From assembly GCA_965223255.1 (NCBI GenBank), contig CBDCWA010000004.1, positions 620,001 through 684,000 of the forward strand: 64,000 nt of DNA, given 5' to 3'. The position numbers and the translations under genes are program-made. Under the pieces are notes generated by a model. That model saw only the letters and a program-made list of their open reading frames with translations. It did not search any database and was not told where the DNA came from. This DNA comes from CBDCWA01 sp965223255 (lineage in GTDB: Bacteria; Pseudomonadota; Alphaproteobacteria; Rhizobiales; Hyphomicrobiaceae). This document shows, in pieces, positions 35,817-44,892 of the stretch. Positions within the stretch are counted from its first letter, which is position 1. Each line of letters begins with the position of its first letter.

Positions 35817-36605
35817 CTAATACGGTTCCCCTTTGAAAATGGTCTGACCACCATCAACGCGCAAATCTGCCCCGGTAACGAACGACGACGCATCAGATGC
35901 AAGATAAAGCGCTGCATCGGCGATCTCGTCTACCGTGCCTGTTCGCTTCATCGCCTGATGTCCGCCACGTCTCCGGTTGGATTCTTCTGGAGAACCATAG
36001 CGGCGCAAGCTGCGCTCAGTTTCGATCGGACCTGGAGAAATCGTGTTAACGCGGATATTTTCTGGGCCATAATCAAGCGCCATAATCCGGCTCATATGAT
36101 GGATTGCCGCCTTCGTCGTGCAATAGCCGATCCGCCCATGCAACGCGAAATGCCCATGGCTCGACGCGATGTTGACGATGGAGCCGCTGCCTGCTTTGCG
36201 CATCTGCGGGACGGCAAACTTACACATCAGAAAATAACTGGTCAGATTGACCTTGAGCGCCTCATTCCAGGCCTCAAGCGGCAACTCATCAGCTTTACCA
36301 TCCGGCGTGACGGCTGCGACGGCGTTGACCAATGTAGTAAGCGCGCCGAAATTCTGGACCGCCTGATCGACCGCAGCCTTTGCCTCATCGGGCTCAGCAA
36401 CATCGGCTCTAAAGGCCATGGCCTTGCCACCAGCGGCCTCGATGTCGCCAGCCACCTTTTCCGCGGCATCCAGCCTCAAATCCGTCACCAAGACCGCCGC
36501 GCCTTCATGCGCGAACCGGCGCGCAATCGCACCGGCGATACCGCCACCACCGCCTGTCAATACCGCAACCCTGCCCTCCATTGCTTTGCCATTTGCCACT
36601 GTCAT
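35817..36605 (-). CDS. Short-chain dehydrogenase/reductase
   Basis: 262 residues. The cofactor motif is TGGGGGIAGAIARRF (TGxxxGxG-like with an extra Gly and Ala), the acidic TDLRLD suggests NAD preference, and the catalytic set is Ser148/149 (NIASSHG) with Tyr161 and Lys165 (YCTTKAA). The usual NNAG stretch reads NAVAAV. It should interconvert an alcohol and a ketone. The start has a strong GGAGGAGGA site. It is divergent from the TPR-dioxygenase gene and convergent with a TauD-type gene. Confidence 0.9.
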   Translation of the reverse strand: MTVANGKAMEGRVAVLTGGGGGIAGAIARRFAHEGAAVLVTDLRLDAAEKVAGDIEAAGGKAMAFRADVAEPDEAKAAVDQAVQNFGALTTLVNAVAAVTPDGKADELPLEAWNEALKVNLTSYFLMCKFAVPQMRKAGSGSIVNIASSHGHFALHGRIGYCTTKAAIHHMSRIMALDYGPENIRVNTISPGPIETERSLRRYGSPEESNRRRGGHQAMKRTGTVDEIADAALYLASDASSFVTGADLRVDGGQTIFKGEPY

Positions 36606-36686
36606 TCCTCCTCCTAAGCTTGTGCCTTATGATACTCTATAAAGCCGAGAGCCATTGATGGTCCATCTCCAACGCAATTGGCACCC

Positions 36687-38021
36687 ATGACCAATGACAG
36701 CCAAAACCGCATTGACGACTATATTCGCGATGCCCAAATGCATCATCTAGCCGGCCGTCTGGAGGCCGCCCGCGCGGCCTATCAAGCGGCATTGGACTTA
36801 AACCCGACCCACCCCGGCCTCCTGAATAACCTTGCAACCATCTTTGCCCAGCAAGCCCACCACCAAGAAGCCGTAGACTTGTTCAAGTCCAGCATAAAGA
36901 TCGCACCGACGGTTCCCTCGACCCACTACAACATCGGATTATCTTACCATCAACTGGGGGCCAACCGTCAGGCGATAGATGCCTTTCGCAGGGTGACCCA
37001 ACTGGAACCAGGCCATTATGACGCCCATCGACGCCTGGGATTCCTCTATCTCGCCGGACACAATAGAGAGGCCGCACTCGATCACTTTGCCAGAACCTAT
37101 GAGCTCCGCCGCGGCGAAGATCACGCATGGCATGCGAACCGCTCGTTGACCCATGCGACCGCGGGAAAACTTTGCCACGATGCCGAACAATTCGCCTATC
37201 TCGCCACCAAACTTCGCGATGGTGGTCGCTTCGATCATTTGGCCCGGTGTTATCATCAGGCCGCCACCAGGTTTTCAGAAGTCGCGCGCGAACTCGATGA
37301 CAATGACCGCGCGCATCTCGGCGATGATTACAACACACCAATCCATATTTTCAGTGCTGCAGAAATCGCCGGCCCCGTCATCAATCCCGATTTGGACAGC
37401 AAAGGCGTCGAGCAAGTTTTTGCATTAGACAAATCGCCTGCAATGCATCTCGACGATGTCCTCACTCAAGCGGCGCTCGCGCGCTTGCAGCGTTTCTTGC
37501 TGGAAAGCACGATTTGGCATGACTTTGATCACATTGGCGGCTTTGTCGCCTCTTATTTGGAGGACGGTCTGGCCTGCCCATTGGTCCTGCAGATCGCCGA
37601 CGAATTGCGACAGGTATTGCCGCACGTGTTAGCAGATCGTCCACTCAGTCAGGCCTGGGCATTCAAGGCCCTCGCGCCGGCCGCCTCAGTCGATCTCCAC
37701 GCCGACGACGGTACAGTCAGCCTAAATCTGTGGCTCACACCCGATGCGGCCAACCGCAACCGCAACACGGGCGGCCTCATCATTTGCAGGACACCGCCAC
37801 CGGCGCACTGGACAATCACGGGCTATGGCGAGGACCACCAAGAGATTGCTGCATTCGTAGAAGAAAACAGCGACAATCTCCAAAAAATCGATTATCGCCA
37901 AAACCGCGCAGCGCTCTTTGCATCCCGCCTGTTCCACGGCTCGGACAGACCGAATTTCGCTGCGGGATATGAGAACCACCGCATAAACCTCACACTGATC
38001 TATAACCAACCAACGATTTAA
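36687..38021 (+). CDS. TPR protein fused to a 2-oxoglutarate/Fe(II) oxygenase-like domain
   Basis: 444 residues. Four TPR units (about 5-140: for example GRLEAARAAYQAALDLNP, LNNLATIFAQQAHHQEAVDLF and NIGLSYHQLGANRQAIDAF) are followed by a helical middle part. The C-terminal double-stranded beta-helix carries DLHADDGTVSLNLWLTP (His and Asp near 337-339), a distal His in LFHGSDRP near 416 and an Arg in NHRINLTLIY. This matches prolyl-hydroxylase-like oxygenases. It may modify a protein bound by the TPRs. ATG at 36687 is used; a TTG at 36678 is an alternative, and neither has a strong ribosome site. Confidence 0.72.
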   Translation: MTNDSQNRIDDYIRDAQMHHLAGRLEAARAAYQAALDLNPTHPGLLNNLATIFAQQAHHQEAVDLFKSSIKIAPTVPSTHYNIGLSYHQLGANRQAIDAFRRVTQLEPGHYDAHRRLGFLYLAGHNREAALDHFARTYELRRGEDHAWHANRSLTHATAGKLCHDAEQFAYLATKLRDGGRFDHLARCYHQAATRFSEVARELDDNDRAHLGDDYNTPIHIFSAAEIAGPVINPDLDSKGVEQVFALDKSPAMHLDDVLTQAALARLQRFLLESTIWHDFDHIGGFVASYLEDGLACPLVLQIADELRQVLPHVLADRPLSQAWAFKALAPAASVDLHADDGTVSLNLWLTPDAANRNRNTGGLIICRTPPPAHWTITGYGEDHQEIAAFVEENSDNLQKIDYRQNRAALFASRLFHGSDRPNFAAGYENHRINLTLIYNQPTI

Positions 38022-38104
38022 CGCACCCCGCCCGCCACGGCCTTTGATTCTGCTGCCAGGGATGATATTCAAGCTCAAGAAAACTAATAAGAAAGCCTTC
38101 AACG

Positions 38105-38974
38105 ATGCATTATGAAGCGTGTGACAAGTATACCGATTCAGCACTCAAGCCAGGCGATAAAGATCCCTATCCCGACCGACTGGTTGGCGAGTTTTTGGGC
38201 AAGGTCGTCTCCAACGACTGGGTCAACGATGAATACAAACATCTGGTCCTTAAGGTGCATGAGCGCGCTCTGACCACCTATGCCGGCCAGTTCTTTCATC
38301 TGCTCTGCCCCTCTCCCGATGGCGCCGAAGTCTGGATGCGCAGACCGATGAGCGTTTATCATGTCGACAAACCGGCCAGCCAAATTGAATTTCTGTATAA
38401 ATGCGAAGGCCGCGGCACACGTGGCATGGGAATGCTGGCGGCCGGCGACGATTTCAATGTGGCCGGTCCCCTGGGCAAAGGATTTCACCTAGAGCCCAAC
38501 TGGAAAAACATCGTGGTCCTCGGCCGCGGTGTCGGGCTGGCAACTCTCGCACCACTCTCGCAGTTGGCGGCAGACGCCGGCGTCGGGGTAACCGCAATTC
38601 TAAGCGCCCGCAATGCCGATGTCGTGATGTCCAAGGATCTGTTTGAAGGGCTTGGCGCGACAACCATCGTGGTTCTCGACAGTGACGGTTCGAGCGATGT
38701 TGACAATGTCGAGAAAATTCTCACCGGGTTGATTGATGACGCCAAAGCCGATGCTTTTTTCACTTGCGGTTCAAACCGACTATTGAAGCTGATGCAGCGG
38801 CTTGGCAAAGAGCGAAACGTTCCAGGCCAAGTGGCGATGGAACAAATCATGGTTTGTGGCTTTGGCGCCTGTTACGTGTGCATGCGCACCTTTGAAATAA
38901 ACGGCGAGCGAACACTGAAGCGGGTCTGCCGTGACGGCCCGGTCTTCAACATGCAGGAGGCTGTCGGATGGTAG
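38105..38974 (+). CDS. pyrK: Dihydroorotate dehydrogenase B electron-transfer subunit-like protein (PyrK)
   Basis: 289 residues. A ferredoxin-reductase-like FAD/NAD module (GQFFHLLCPSPDGAEVWMRRPMSV, then IVVLGRGVGLATLAPL) ends in a 2Fe-2S site with Cys in MVCGFGACYVCM and a later Cys in LKRVCRDGP. This is the PyrK arrangement, which links NADH to a class 1B dihydroorotate dehydrogenase. An N-terminal extension of about 25 residues is present. It overlaps the PyrD-like gene by 7 bases. Class 1B pairs are unusual in proteobacteria, where the quinone-linked class 2 is the rule, so a catabolic direction is possible. Confidence 0.82.
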   Translation: MHYEACDKYTDSALKPGDKDPYPDRLVGEFLGKVVSNDWVNDEYKHLVLKVHERALTTYAGQFFHLLCPSPDGAEVWMRRPMSVYHVDKPASQIEFLYKCEGRGTRGMGMLAAGDDFNVAGPLGKGFHLEPNWKNIVVLGRGVGLATLAPLSQLAADAGVGVTAILSARNADVVMSKDLFEGLGATTIVVLDSDGSSDVDNVEKILTGLIDDAKADAFFTCGSNRLLKLMQRLGKERNVPGQVAMEQIMVCGFGACYVCMRTFEINGERTLKRVCRDGPVFNMQEAVGW

Positions 38975-39915
38975 ACCTTTCCGTAAGAATTGGTGACATC
39001 ACACTTCAGAACCCGATTACGCCGGCATCAGGCGCCTTTTCCTGGGAATATAACGACGTCATCGATCTCAACCGGCTTGGTGGTCTCGTTGCAAAGACCA
39101 TTTGCCGCGAACCACGCCTTGGCAACCCAACACCGCGGATGGCGGAAACCGAGGCCGGCATCATTCAATCGATTGGTCTTCCAGGCAAAGGCATCGAGTA
39201 CTTTGTCGAAAATATCGTTCCCGAGTACGCAAAATTTGAACCACCCCTGATCGTCAGCGTCTCATCTGAAAGCATTGAGGATTTCGCTGCACTTGCAAGA
39301 GAACTCAGCGTGCCCGACGTCGACGTGGTCGAAGCCAATATCTCTTGCCCAACCCGCAATACCACCGGCGGTAATTTCGCCCTACACGAGGATCACACCC
39401 AAAAGGTGATCCACGCAATCCGCCAGGCAACCGACAAGCCATTATGGGCAAAGCTTTCACCAAACGCCGGCGACATCGTCTCTATCGCAAGAGCCGCAGA
39501 AGAAGCCGGCGCTGACGCCCTCGTCATTGCCAACACCTTCCTGTCGCTAAAGATCAGGACCGATAACTTCCGCCCAGCACTCGGCAACAAATTCGGCGGC
39601 CTGGTGTCACCGGCTCTGAAGCCGATCGTCCTACGCATGGTCTACCAGGTGGCAAAGGTCGTTAACATACCGATCATCGGCATCGGCGGCGTGACCAAGG
39701 CGGAAGACGTGGTCGAATACATGCTGGCCGGGGCAACCGCCGTCGGGATCGGCTATGCCGGTTTCCGCAATCCGACGGCCTTGATCACCATCATCGAAGA
39801 TCTCGAAGCCTGGTGTAATGAGCGTGGCATCGCAAAGGTTACCGAGTTGATCGGCGCCGTCAAAGACGACGACATGGAGTTGGACCCGCTGGTGGCGGCA
39901 TCGGTCGGCGTCTAA
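38968..39915 (+). CDS. pyrD: Class 1B dihydroorotate dehydrogenase-like protein
   Basis: 315 residues, normal for class 1 DHODH. Features: ITLQNPITPASGAFSWEYND, GGLVAKTICREPRLGNPTPR, the catalytic-Cys segment EANISCPTRNTTGG, KLSPNAGDIVSIA and the FMN-phosphate loops IPIIGIGGVTKAEDVVEYMLAGA. With the overlapping PyrK-like subunit it would oxidise dihydroorotate with NAD+ or reduce orotate with NADH. It faces a minus-strand operon that contains a dihydroorotase and an amidase, which suggests use in pyrimidine-type ring metabolism; a biosynthetic role is equally compatible. Confidence 0.85.
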   Translation: MVDLSVRIGDITLQNPITPASGAFSWEYNDVIDLNRLGGLVAKTICREPRLGNPTPRMAETEAGIIQSIGLPGKGIEYFVENIVPEYAKFEPPLIVSVSSESIEDFAALARELSVPDVDVVEANISCPTRNTTGGNFALHEDHTQKVIHAIRQATDKPLWAKLSPNAGDIVSIARAAEEAGADALVIANTFLSLKIRTDNFRPALGNKFGGLVSPALKPIVLRMVYQVAKVVNIPIIGIGGVTKAEDVVEYMLAGATAVGIGYAGFRNPTALITIIEDLEAWCNERGIAKVTELIGAVKDDDMELDPLVAASVGV

Positions 39916-39938
39916 GCGACAAATCCCATCGTTTTATT

Positions 39939-39992
39939 GCACCCGCGTAGATGCCCGAGCACAGCGAGGATCAGCATCGTGAGCGATAAAGC
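39939..39992 (+). repeat. Dispersed intergenic repeat, copy 1
   Basis: A 54-base unit beginning GCACCCGCGTAGATGCC and containing AGCGAGGATCAGCATCGTGA. It recurs 93 bases later with very few differences. It begins 23 bases after the pyrD stop, between convergent genes. Related sequences are at 40006-40085, 57193-57226 and 61601-61674. Confidence 0.8.
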
Positions 39993-40005
39993 TGATGTCC
40001 AGGAC

Positions 40006-40085
40006 GCGACGGCGGCCCGGCGCTTGGCGCCGCACCCGCGTAGATGCCTGAGCACAGCGAGGATCAGCATCGTGAGCGAAGAAGC
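40006..40085 (+). repeat. Dispersed intergenic repeat, copy 2
   Basis: The 54-base unit recurs at 40032-40085 and ends on the last base of the amidase stop. Upstream (from GCGACGGCGGCCCGGCGCTT at 40006) it also matches the copy at 61601, so the full element is about 75-80 bases. It lies in the gap between convergent pyrD and amidase genes. Confidence 0.8.
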
Positions 40086-41377
40086 TAAATCAATCGCTCG
40101 ACCCATTTGGCAAGCGCCAACAGACGATCGTCTTGCCAGCGCGGCGCAATCAGCTGGATTCCCACCGGCAAACCATTAGGCCCGACCCCACAAGGCAGCG
40201 TAATCGCCGGCACGTGCAGTGCAGTCCAAAGACTTTGGAAGCTGGTATCGCCCGTCGACTTCAACCCTGCCGGCGCTTCACCGCTGACGGCTGGTGCCAG
40301 CAGCACATCAAATTCCGCCATCGCTACATCGAATTGGGGCCGACACCGGTCGAGGAAGCGCTTGGCCTCGCGATAATCTGAAACGCTGGTCTTGAGACCC
40401 AGAGCAATACGCCCGGCCAGCTCTTTGCTGAGCTTGCCACGGTGACGCGACCACTCATCCGCCATGCCGTGCGCGCGCTCGACATTGTCGATCACGTTGC
40501 GCATAGGCGTGATGGATTCAAAACCAGCGGGTAGCCCAAAATCGGCAACGAAAGCCCCCGCGGCCTCTATGGTCCTTGCCGCCTCATCGACAACTGTACG
40601 TGTCTCATCCGACGCCTTGTCGTGCCAATGATAGGTGCGACATATACCGACACGCGGATTGGCAGAAACCCCTCCCCTCCCGCGTGGTTTGCCGATATGC
40701 GCGTCAAGCATCAGCCGTACGTCGTCGACGTGGCGGGCCATGAACCCGATCGTATCCAGCGCTTCGGCTGCGAACTTGATGCCTGCCCGGTTGATCGTGC
40801 CATAAGTCGGCTTAAAGCCAACAATGCCGCAAAACGCTGCCGGCCGAATGATCGAGCCACCGGTTTGTGTGCCATAACCAAGCGGCACCATAAAATCGGC
40901 AACCGCCGCCGCTGTCCCCGACGACGAACCGCCAGGCGTGTGCCGTGAATTATGTGGATTGGTTGTCTTTCCAGGATGCATCCCAGCGAATTCACAGGTT
41001 ACGGACTTACCGAGAATGACGGCGCCCTGCCGCCGAACCAGCGCAACAGACGCTGCATCCTGGGCCGGTTGATATCCAGCGTATATTGATGAGCCCATCT
41101 CGGTTGGCTGATCGAAGGTATCGATCACATCCTTGACGGCAATCGGGATGCCATGCAGCACGCCACGCCGCGTACCTCTGTCGAGCGCCCTTGCGTATTT
41201 TATCGCCCTCTTGGCATCAATCGAGGCCCAGGCCTTTACCGTATTTTCGCGCTCTTCAATCCGTTCAAGACATGCCCGTACATAGCTCTCCGCTTTGAGC
41301 TCGCCCTTTTGAATGCGCCGCGCTGCAGCTGTGGCCGCCATTTCATGTAGAGGTGTGCTTTTCGATACCCGCGCCAT
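40085..41377 (-). CDS. Amidase-signature family hydrolase
   Basis: 430 residues. The catalytic triad is clear: Lys82 (IAVKDV), the Ser run at 151-153 (TPGGSSSGTAAA) and Ser175 in YGTQTGGSIIRPAAF. The start ATG shares its A with the dihydroorotase stop (TGATG), so the two are translationally coupled; an earlier start at 41398 inside the dihydroorotase gene is less likely. Given the coupling, a carbamoyl or amide product of ring opening is a reasonable substrate, which is inference. It is homologous to the amidase at 14829-16196. Confidence 0.9.
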   Translation of the reverse strand: MARVSKSTPLHEMAATAAARRIQKGELKAESYVRACLERIEERENTVKAWASIDAKRAIKYARALDRGTRRGVLHGIPIAVKDVIDTFDQPTEMGSSIYAGYQPAQDAASVALVRRQGAVILGKSVTCEFAGMHPGKTTNPHNSRHTPGGSSSGTAAAVADFMVPLGYGTQTGGSIIRPAAFCGIVGFKPTYGTINRAGIKFAAEALDTIGFMARHVDDVRLMLDAHIGKPRGRGGVSANPRVGICRTYHWHDKASDETRTVVDEAARTIEAAGAFVADFGLPAGFESITPMRNVIDNVERAHGMADEWSRHRGKLSKELAGRIALGLKTSVSDYREAKRFLDRCRPQFDVAMAEFDVLLAPAVSGEAPAGLKSTGDTSFQSLWTALHVPAITLPCGVGPNGLPVGIQLIAPRWQDDRLLALAKWVERLI

Positions 41378-42423
41378 CAGTAGTCCACGACCTGCCATTC
41401 GATAGTCTCACCACCCTTGTAGATCAGCGCCCGTTCATCTGGACCTTCCACCTTCATCTCTTCCGGCACCACCCATGATTTCTTCTCTAGTGTGATGGTC
41501 TCATCGTTCGGCGGTAGTCCGTAGTGGGCAGGACCATTAAGCGAGGCAAAGGCTTCGAGTTTGTCGAGCGCCCCTTCTTCTTCGAACGTCTTGGTATAAC
41601 TTTCGATCGCAACCGGTGAATTGAAGAGACCTGCCGCTCCAATCACATCAAGCTTTCTGGACACCGGATGTGGCGCCGAATCGGTGCCAAGGAAGAAGCA
41701 AGGATCACCCGACGTTGCAGCATCCCTGAGCGCTAAGCGATCTGCCTCCGTTTTGATCACCGGCATACAGTACATGTAGGGCCTGTTTCCCCAACCGAGC
41801 CAGTCCGTCCGATTGAGCTCTAGATGATAAGGCGTGATTGACGCCCCTACCTGCGGTGCTGCGGATCGGATGTAATCGACGCCGATTTTCGAGGAGAGAT
41901 GCTCAAGAATGATCTTCAGGCCGGGAAATTTTTTGGTCATTGGAATGAGTTTGCGCTCGATAAACACGGCTTCACGATCAAACACATCGACTTCTGGATC
42001 GACGTCTTCGCCATGGATCAGGAATCGCATGCCGATTTTTTCCATACGCGCAAGCACCGGCTCGATTTTTTGGTAGTCTGTCACGCCGGCCGCTGAGTTG
42101 GTTGTCGCATTTGCCGGATAGAGCTTGACGCCGGTGAACACGCCTTCCTTGAAACCCATCTCTACATCATCGGGATCAGTATCGTCTGTGAGATAGCAAG
42201 TAATCAGTGGCTTGAAGGTTGAACCCTGCGGTAATGCCGCAAGAATGCGCTCGCGATAGGCGATGCCGTCGGCTGTTGTGCGCACTGGCGGCAACAGGTT
42301 CGGCATGCATATCGCACGAGCAAACTTTGCAGCCGTATAGGGCAGACACGCCTTCAACATTTCGCCATCACGAATATGAAGATGCCAGTCGTCCGGCTTC
42401 CTTATGGTGATGCGATCGGTCAT
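41377..42423 (-). CDS. pyrC: Dihydroorotase, class II (PyrC)
   Basis: 348 residues, the same length as E. coli PyrC. Metal ligands are DDWHLHIRDG (His14, His16), the carbamylated Lys100 in GVKLYPANATTNS, His137 (FLIHGED) and His175 (LEHLSS), with the catalytic Asp in LGTDSAPHP. It interconverts N-carbamoyl-aspartate and dihydroorotate. ATG at 42423 has GTGAGG 8 bases ahead; the frame is open to 42462. It lies between the molybdenum hydroxylase gene (63 bases upstream) and the coupled amidase, an unusual setting for a purely biosynthetic gene. Confidence 0.93.
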   Translation of the reverse strand: MTDRITIRKPDDWHLHIRDGEMLKACLPYTAAKFARAICMPNLLPPVRTTADGIAYRERILAALPQGSTFKPLITCYLTDDTDPDDVEMGFKEGVFTGVKLYPANATTNSAAGVTDYQKIEPVLARMEKIGMRFLIHGEDVDPEVDVFDREAVFIERKLIPMTKKFPGLKIILEHLSSKIGVDYIRSAAPQVGASITPYHLELNRTDWLGWGNRPYMYCMPVIKTEADRLALRDAATSGDPCFFLGTDSAPHPVSRKLDVIGAAGLFNSPVAIESYTKTFEEEGALDKLEAFASLNGPAHYGLPPNDETITLEKKSWVVPEEMKVEGPDERALIYKGGETIEWQVVDY

Positions 42424-42486
42424 GACGAGAGCCTCACTTTCCAGTGTATTGTTGCGAGCCAACGAACCATGCTGTTCGACGCGTGC

Positions 42487-44823
42487 TCAGCCGGCGTCGA
42501 CCTGTTGGATTTTGGCAAGCAACCGCGGTGGTGACAATGGTGCATTGCTAATCTTTACATTAAACGGCTTGAGCGCATCCTCAACCGCGGACGCGATGGC
42601 CCCGGCCATCGGCAGGACACCGGTTTCACCAACCCCTTTGACACCCAGATGATTGAGCGGTGTCGGCGTTGAACACGCTATCAAATCTATTTTTGCCGGC
42701 ATCTCGGTCGCCGTTACAATGAGATATTCGGCCAGCGTCGTGGTCACCGGCTGCGCATTTTCATCGAACCCCATCCATTCGAAGAGTGCATTGCCGATAC
42801 CGTGAGCGATCCCTCCCATCAATTGACCATCGACAATAGCCGGATGCATGATATTCCCACAATCGTGCGCGATCACAACGTTGTTGAGGTCAACGATCCC
42901 GGTCTCGATATCGACCGACACCTCCACAACACCGCACCCATTTGAATAAGTCATGTCATCGATAATGACTTTCTCATCGGCGGACAAACCAGGATCGAGA
43001 TTGCCCGGCAGGAAATAACCCGGCAAGCCGGCCAGCGCCCGTGAAATTTCACCAAAGCCCAACCGCTTGCCATCATCGCCTCTGAGTTTGACAAAACCAT
43101 TTTCGATTTCGAGCGCTTGTTCGCCAACATCCAGCATGGCGCTCGCAGCGGTCAGCATTTTTTGGCGCACTTTGGATGCCGAAGCATGCGCGGCGTTCCC
43201 GGCCATCACCGCCTGGCGGCTATTAAAGGTACCAATACCCAATTCGATCGCGCTTGTATCACCACAAGTAACGGTGATCCGGCTCATATCACCGCCCAGC
43301 TGTTCTGCAACAACTTGCGCCAGCATTGTCTTGGTGCTTTGGCCGATCGCCGCCGCACCGGTAGCAACATGGATGTGACCGTCTTCACTGATGCGTACTG
43401 AGGTGGGTTCGTAAGGCCCGCGGCCTGTGCCTTCGACATAGTTGGCAACGCCGATGCCGATATAACGACCTTGATCCCGTGCCCGGGCCTGACGTTCGCC
43501 AAATGTGTTCCAACCAGATTTTTCGAGTGCTGCTGCCATAGCACCTGGAAAATCACCGGCATCCAGCGTGACACTCATCCCGCCACGCGTTTTGAGCGGT
43601 GTCGCATAAGGGATCTGAGCGCGCGCCACCAGATTGCGCCGGCGAACCTCCGCGCGATCCAGCCCCAATTCTGCAGCGACCTTGTCCAAGAGCCGCTCCA
43701 TCACAAACACGCCTTGCGGCTTGCCCGCACCGCGGATCGGCGTTACCGGCACCTTGTTCGTCGACACCGCAACGATATTGAGATCGAGCGCCGGGATGAC
43801 ATAGGCAAGCGGCATCGTTGAAGCCGCGCCATAAGCGACATTCACACCGCGCACCATATAGGCGCCGTTGTCGTGGATGAGCCGACCCCGAATTGCCTTT
43901 ATGCGCGCCTCGTCATCGACGCCAATTTCCATTTCCCAGATTTCGTCGCGCTCTTGCGTCGTAGCCAGAAAATGCTCGCGCCGGTCCTCAATCCACTTCA
44001 CTGGCCGGTTAAGCAACCGCGCCGCAAGCGCAACCACCAGCTCTTCAGAATAGAACACCAGCTTCGGCCCGAAGCCACCGCCGATATCGGGAATGGCAAC
44101 CCGCACCATATCGTCCGCCAACCCTAGGAGATCGCAGATCAGACGCTTGGCGACATGCGGGATTTGGCTCGAACTCCAAACATTCAACCGCCCCTCGATG
44201 GGATCCGAATAGGCGACCAGGCCACGGCATTCCAGCGAATGGGCGACACCGCGGTGCATCGACAGCGTCTCTTTGAAGACATGCTTCGCCGCGGCAAACC
44301 CGGCCTCTACGTCCCCAAAATCAAAAGTAAACTCCGCCGCGATATTGTGCTTGGCATCACTGTGGGCAACGGGCGCATCATTTTCCATGGCACTTTGACA
44401 ATCGCCCGCCGCCGGCAACGGATCATAATCAACCATCACCTGCGCCGCCGCATCCTCAGCAATATGCCGGCTCTCACCGACGACGATCGCAACCGGCTCG
44501 CCGACATAGACAACTTCGCCGTTCGCCAAAACAGGACGGTGGCGCGATTCACGAAAGCTGGGGCTCGGCAACGCTGTCTTGAGCAGGGTATCGGTGAGAT
44601 GCGGCGCCACATCATCAAAGGCAAAAACACCATAGACACCGGGCATATCAGTGGCAGGACTTTTGTCGATGCTGACGATTTTAGCATGCGCAAAGGGGCT
44701 GCGCACAAATGCAGCATGCCCCATCCCCGCCAGCTTGATGTCATCGACAAATTGCCCCTGCCCTCGGATCAGCGACGGGTCTTCAAGTCGCGGAACATTC
44801 TCGCCGATCACGGCCTGGCTCAT
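42487..44823 (-). CDS. Molybdenum hydroxylase large subunit (xanthine dehydrogenase/CoxL family)
   Basis: 778 residues, full length for the molybdopterin-binding subunit. It begins GENVPRLEDPSLIRGQGQFVDDI and has the segments PDIGGGFGPKL, RGAGKPQGVFVMERLLDKVA (replacing the AYRGAGR region), VATGAAAIGQSTKTML and the catalytic Glu in GVKGVGETGVLP. Relatives hydroxylate N-heterocycles, aldehydes or CO. The 2Fe-2S small subunit and FAD subunit that such enzymes need are absent from the window, so it is an orphan or uses partners encoded elsewhere. GGGGG lies 4 bases ahead of the ATG. Confidence 0.88.
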   Translation of the reverse strand: MSQAVIGENVPRLEDPSLIRGQGQFVDDIKLAGMGHAAFVRSPFAHAKIVSIDKSPATDMPGVYGVFAFDDVAPHLTDTLLKTALPSPSFRESRHRPVLANGEVVYVGEPVAIVVGESRHIAEDAAAQVMVDYDPLPAAGDCQSAMENDAPVAHSDAKHNIAAEFTFDFGDVEAGFAAAKHVFKETLSMHRGVAHSLECRGLVAYSDPIEGRLNVWSSSQIPHVAKRLICDLLGLADDMVRVAIPDIGGGFGPKLVFYSEELVVALAARLLNRPVKWIEDRREHFLATTQERDEIWEMEIGVDDEARIKAIRGRLIHDNGAYMVRGVNVAYGAASTMPLAYVIPALDLNIVAVSTNKVPVTPIRGAGKPQGVFVMERLLDKVAAELGLDRAEVRRRNLVARAQIPYATPLKTRGGMSVTLDAGDFPGAMAAALEKSGWNTFGERQARARDQGRYIGIGVANYVEGTGRGPYEPTSVRISEDGHIHVATGAAAIGQSTKTMLAQVVAEQLGGDMSRITVTCGDTSAIELGIGTFNSRQAVMAGNAAHASASKVRQKMLTAASAMLDVGEQALEIENGFVKLRGDDGKRLGFGEISRALAGLPGYFLPGNLDPGLSADEKVIIDDMTYSNGCGVVEVSVDIETGIVDLNNVVIAHDCGNIMHPAIVDGQLMGGIAHGIGNALFEWMGFDENAQPVTTTLAEYLIVTATEMPAKIDLIACSTPTPLNHLGVKGVGETGVLPMAGAIASAVEDALKPFNVKISNAPLSPPRLLAKIQQVDAG

Positions 44824-44892
44824 AAAACCCCCAGTTTACCAAACACCCACTAGACGCTGGCCGGTAGGGCGCATTGATTGCCACTTGATCGA

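Noticed and set aside
35958..36617. 219-codon plus-strand frame opposite the SDR gene
   Set aside because: Antisense shadow; the SDR on the minus strand has a full set of motifs and a strong ribosome site.
39937..40179. Small protein with a 31-residue repeat (ARISIVS) encoded by the intergenic repeats
   Set aside because: The frame has no clear start or ribosome site and runs into the amidase gene on the other strand; the 93-base spacing could be chance.
44155..44853. 232-codon plus-strand frame opposite the molybdenum hydroxylase gene
   Set aside because: Antisense shadow with no recognisable motif.
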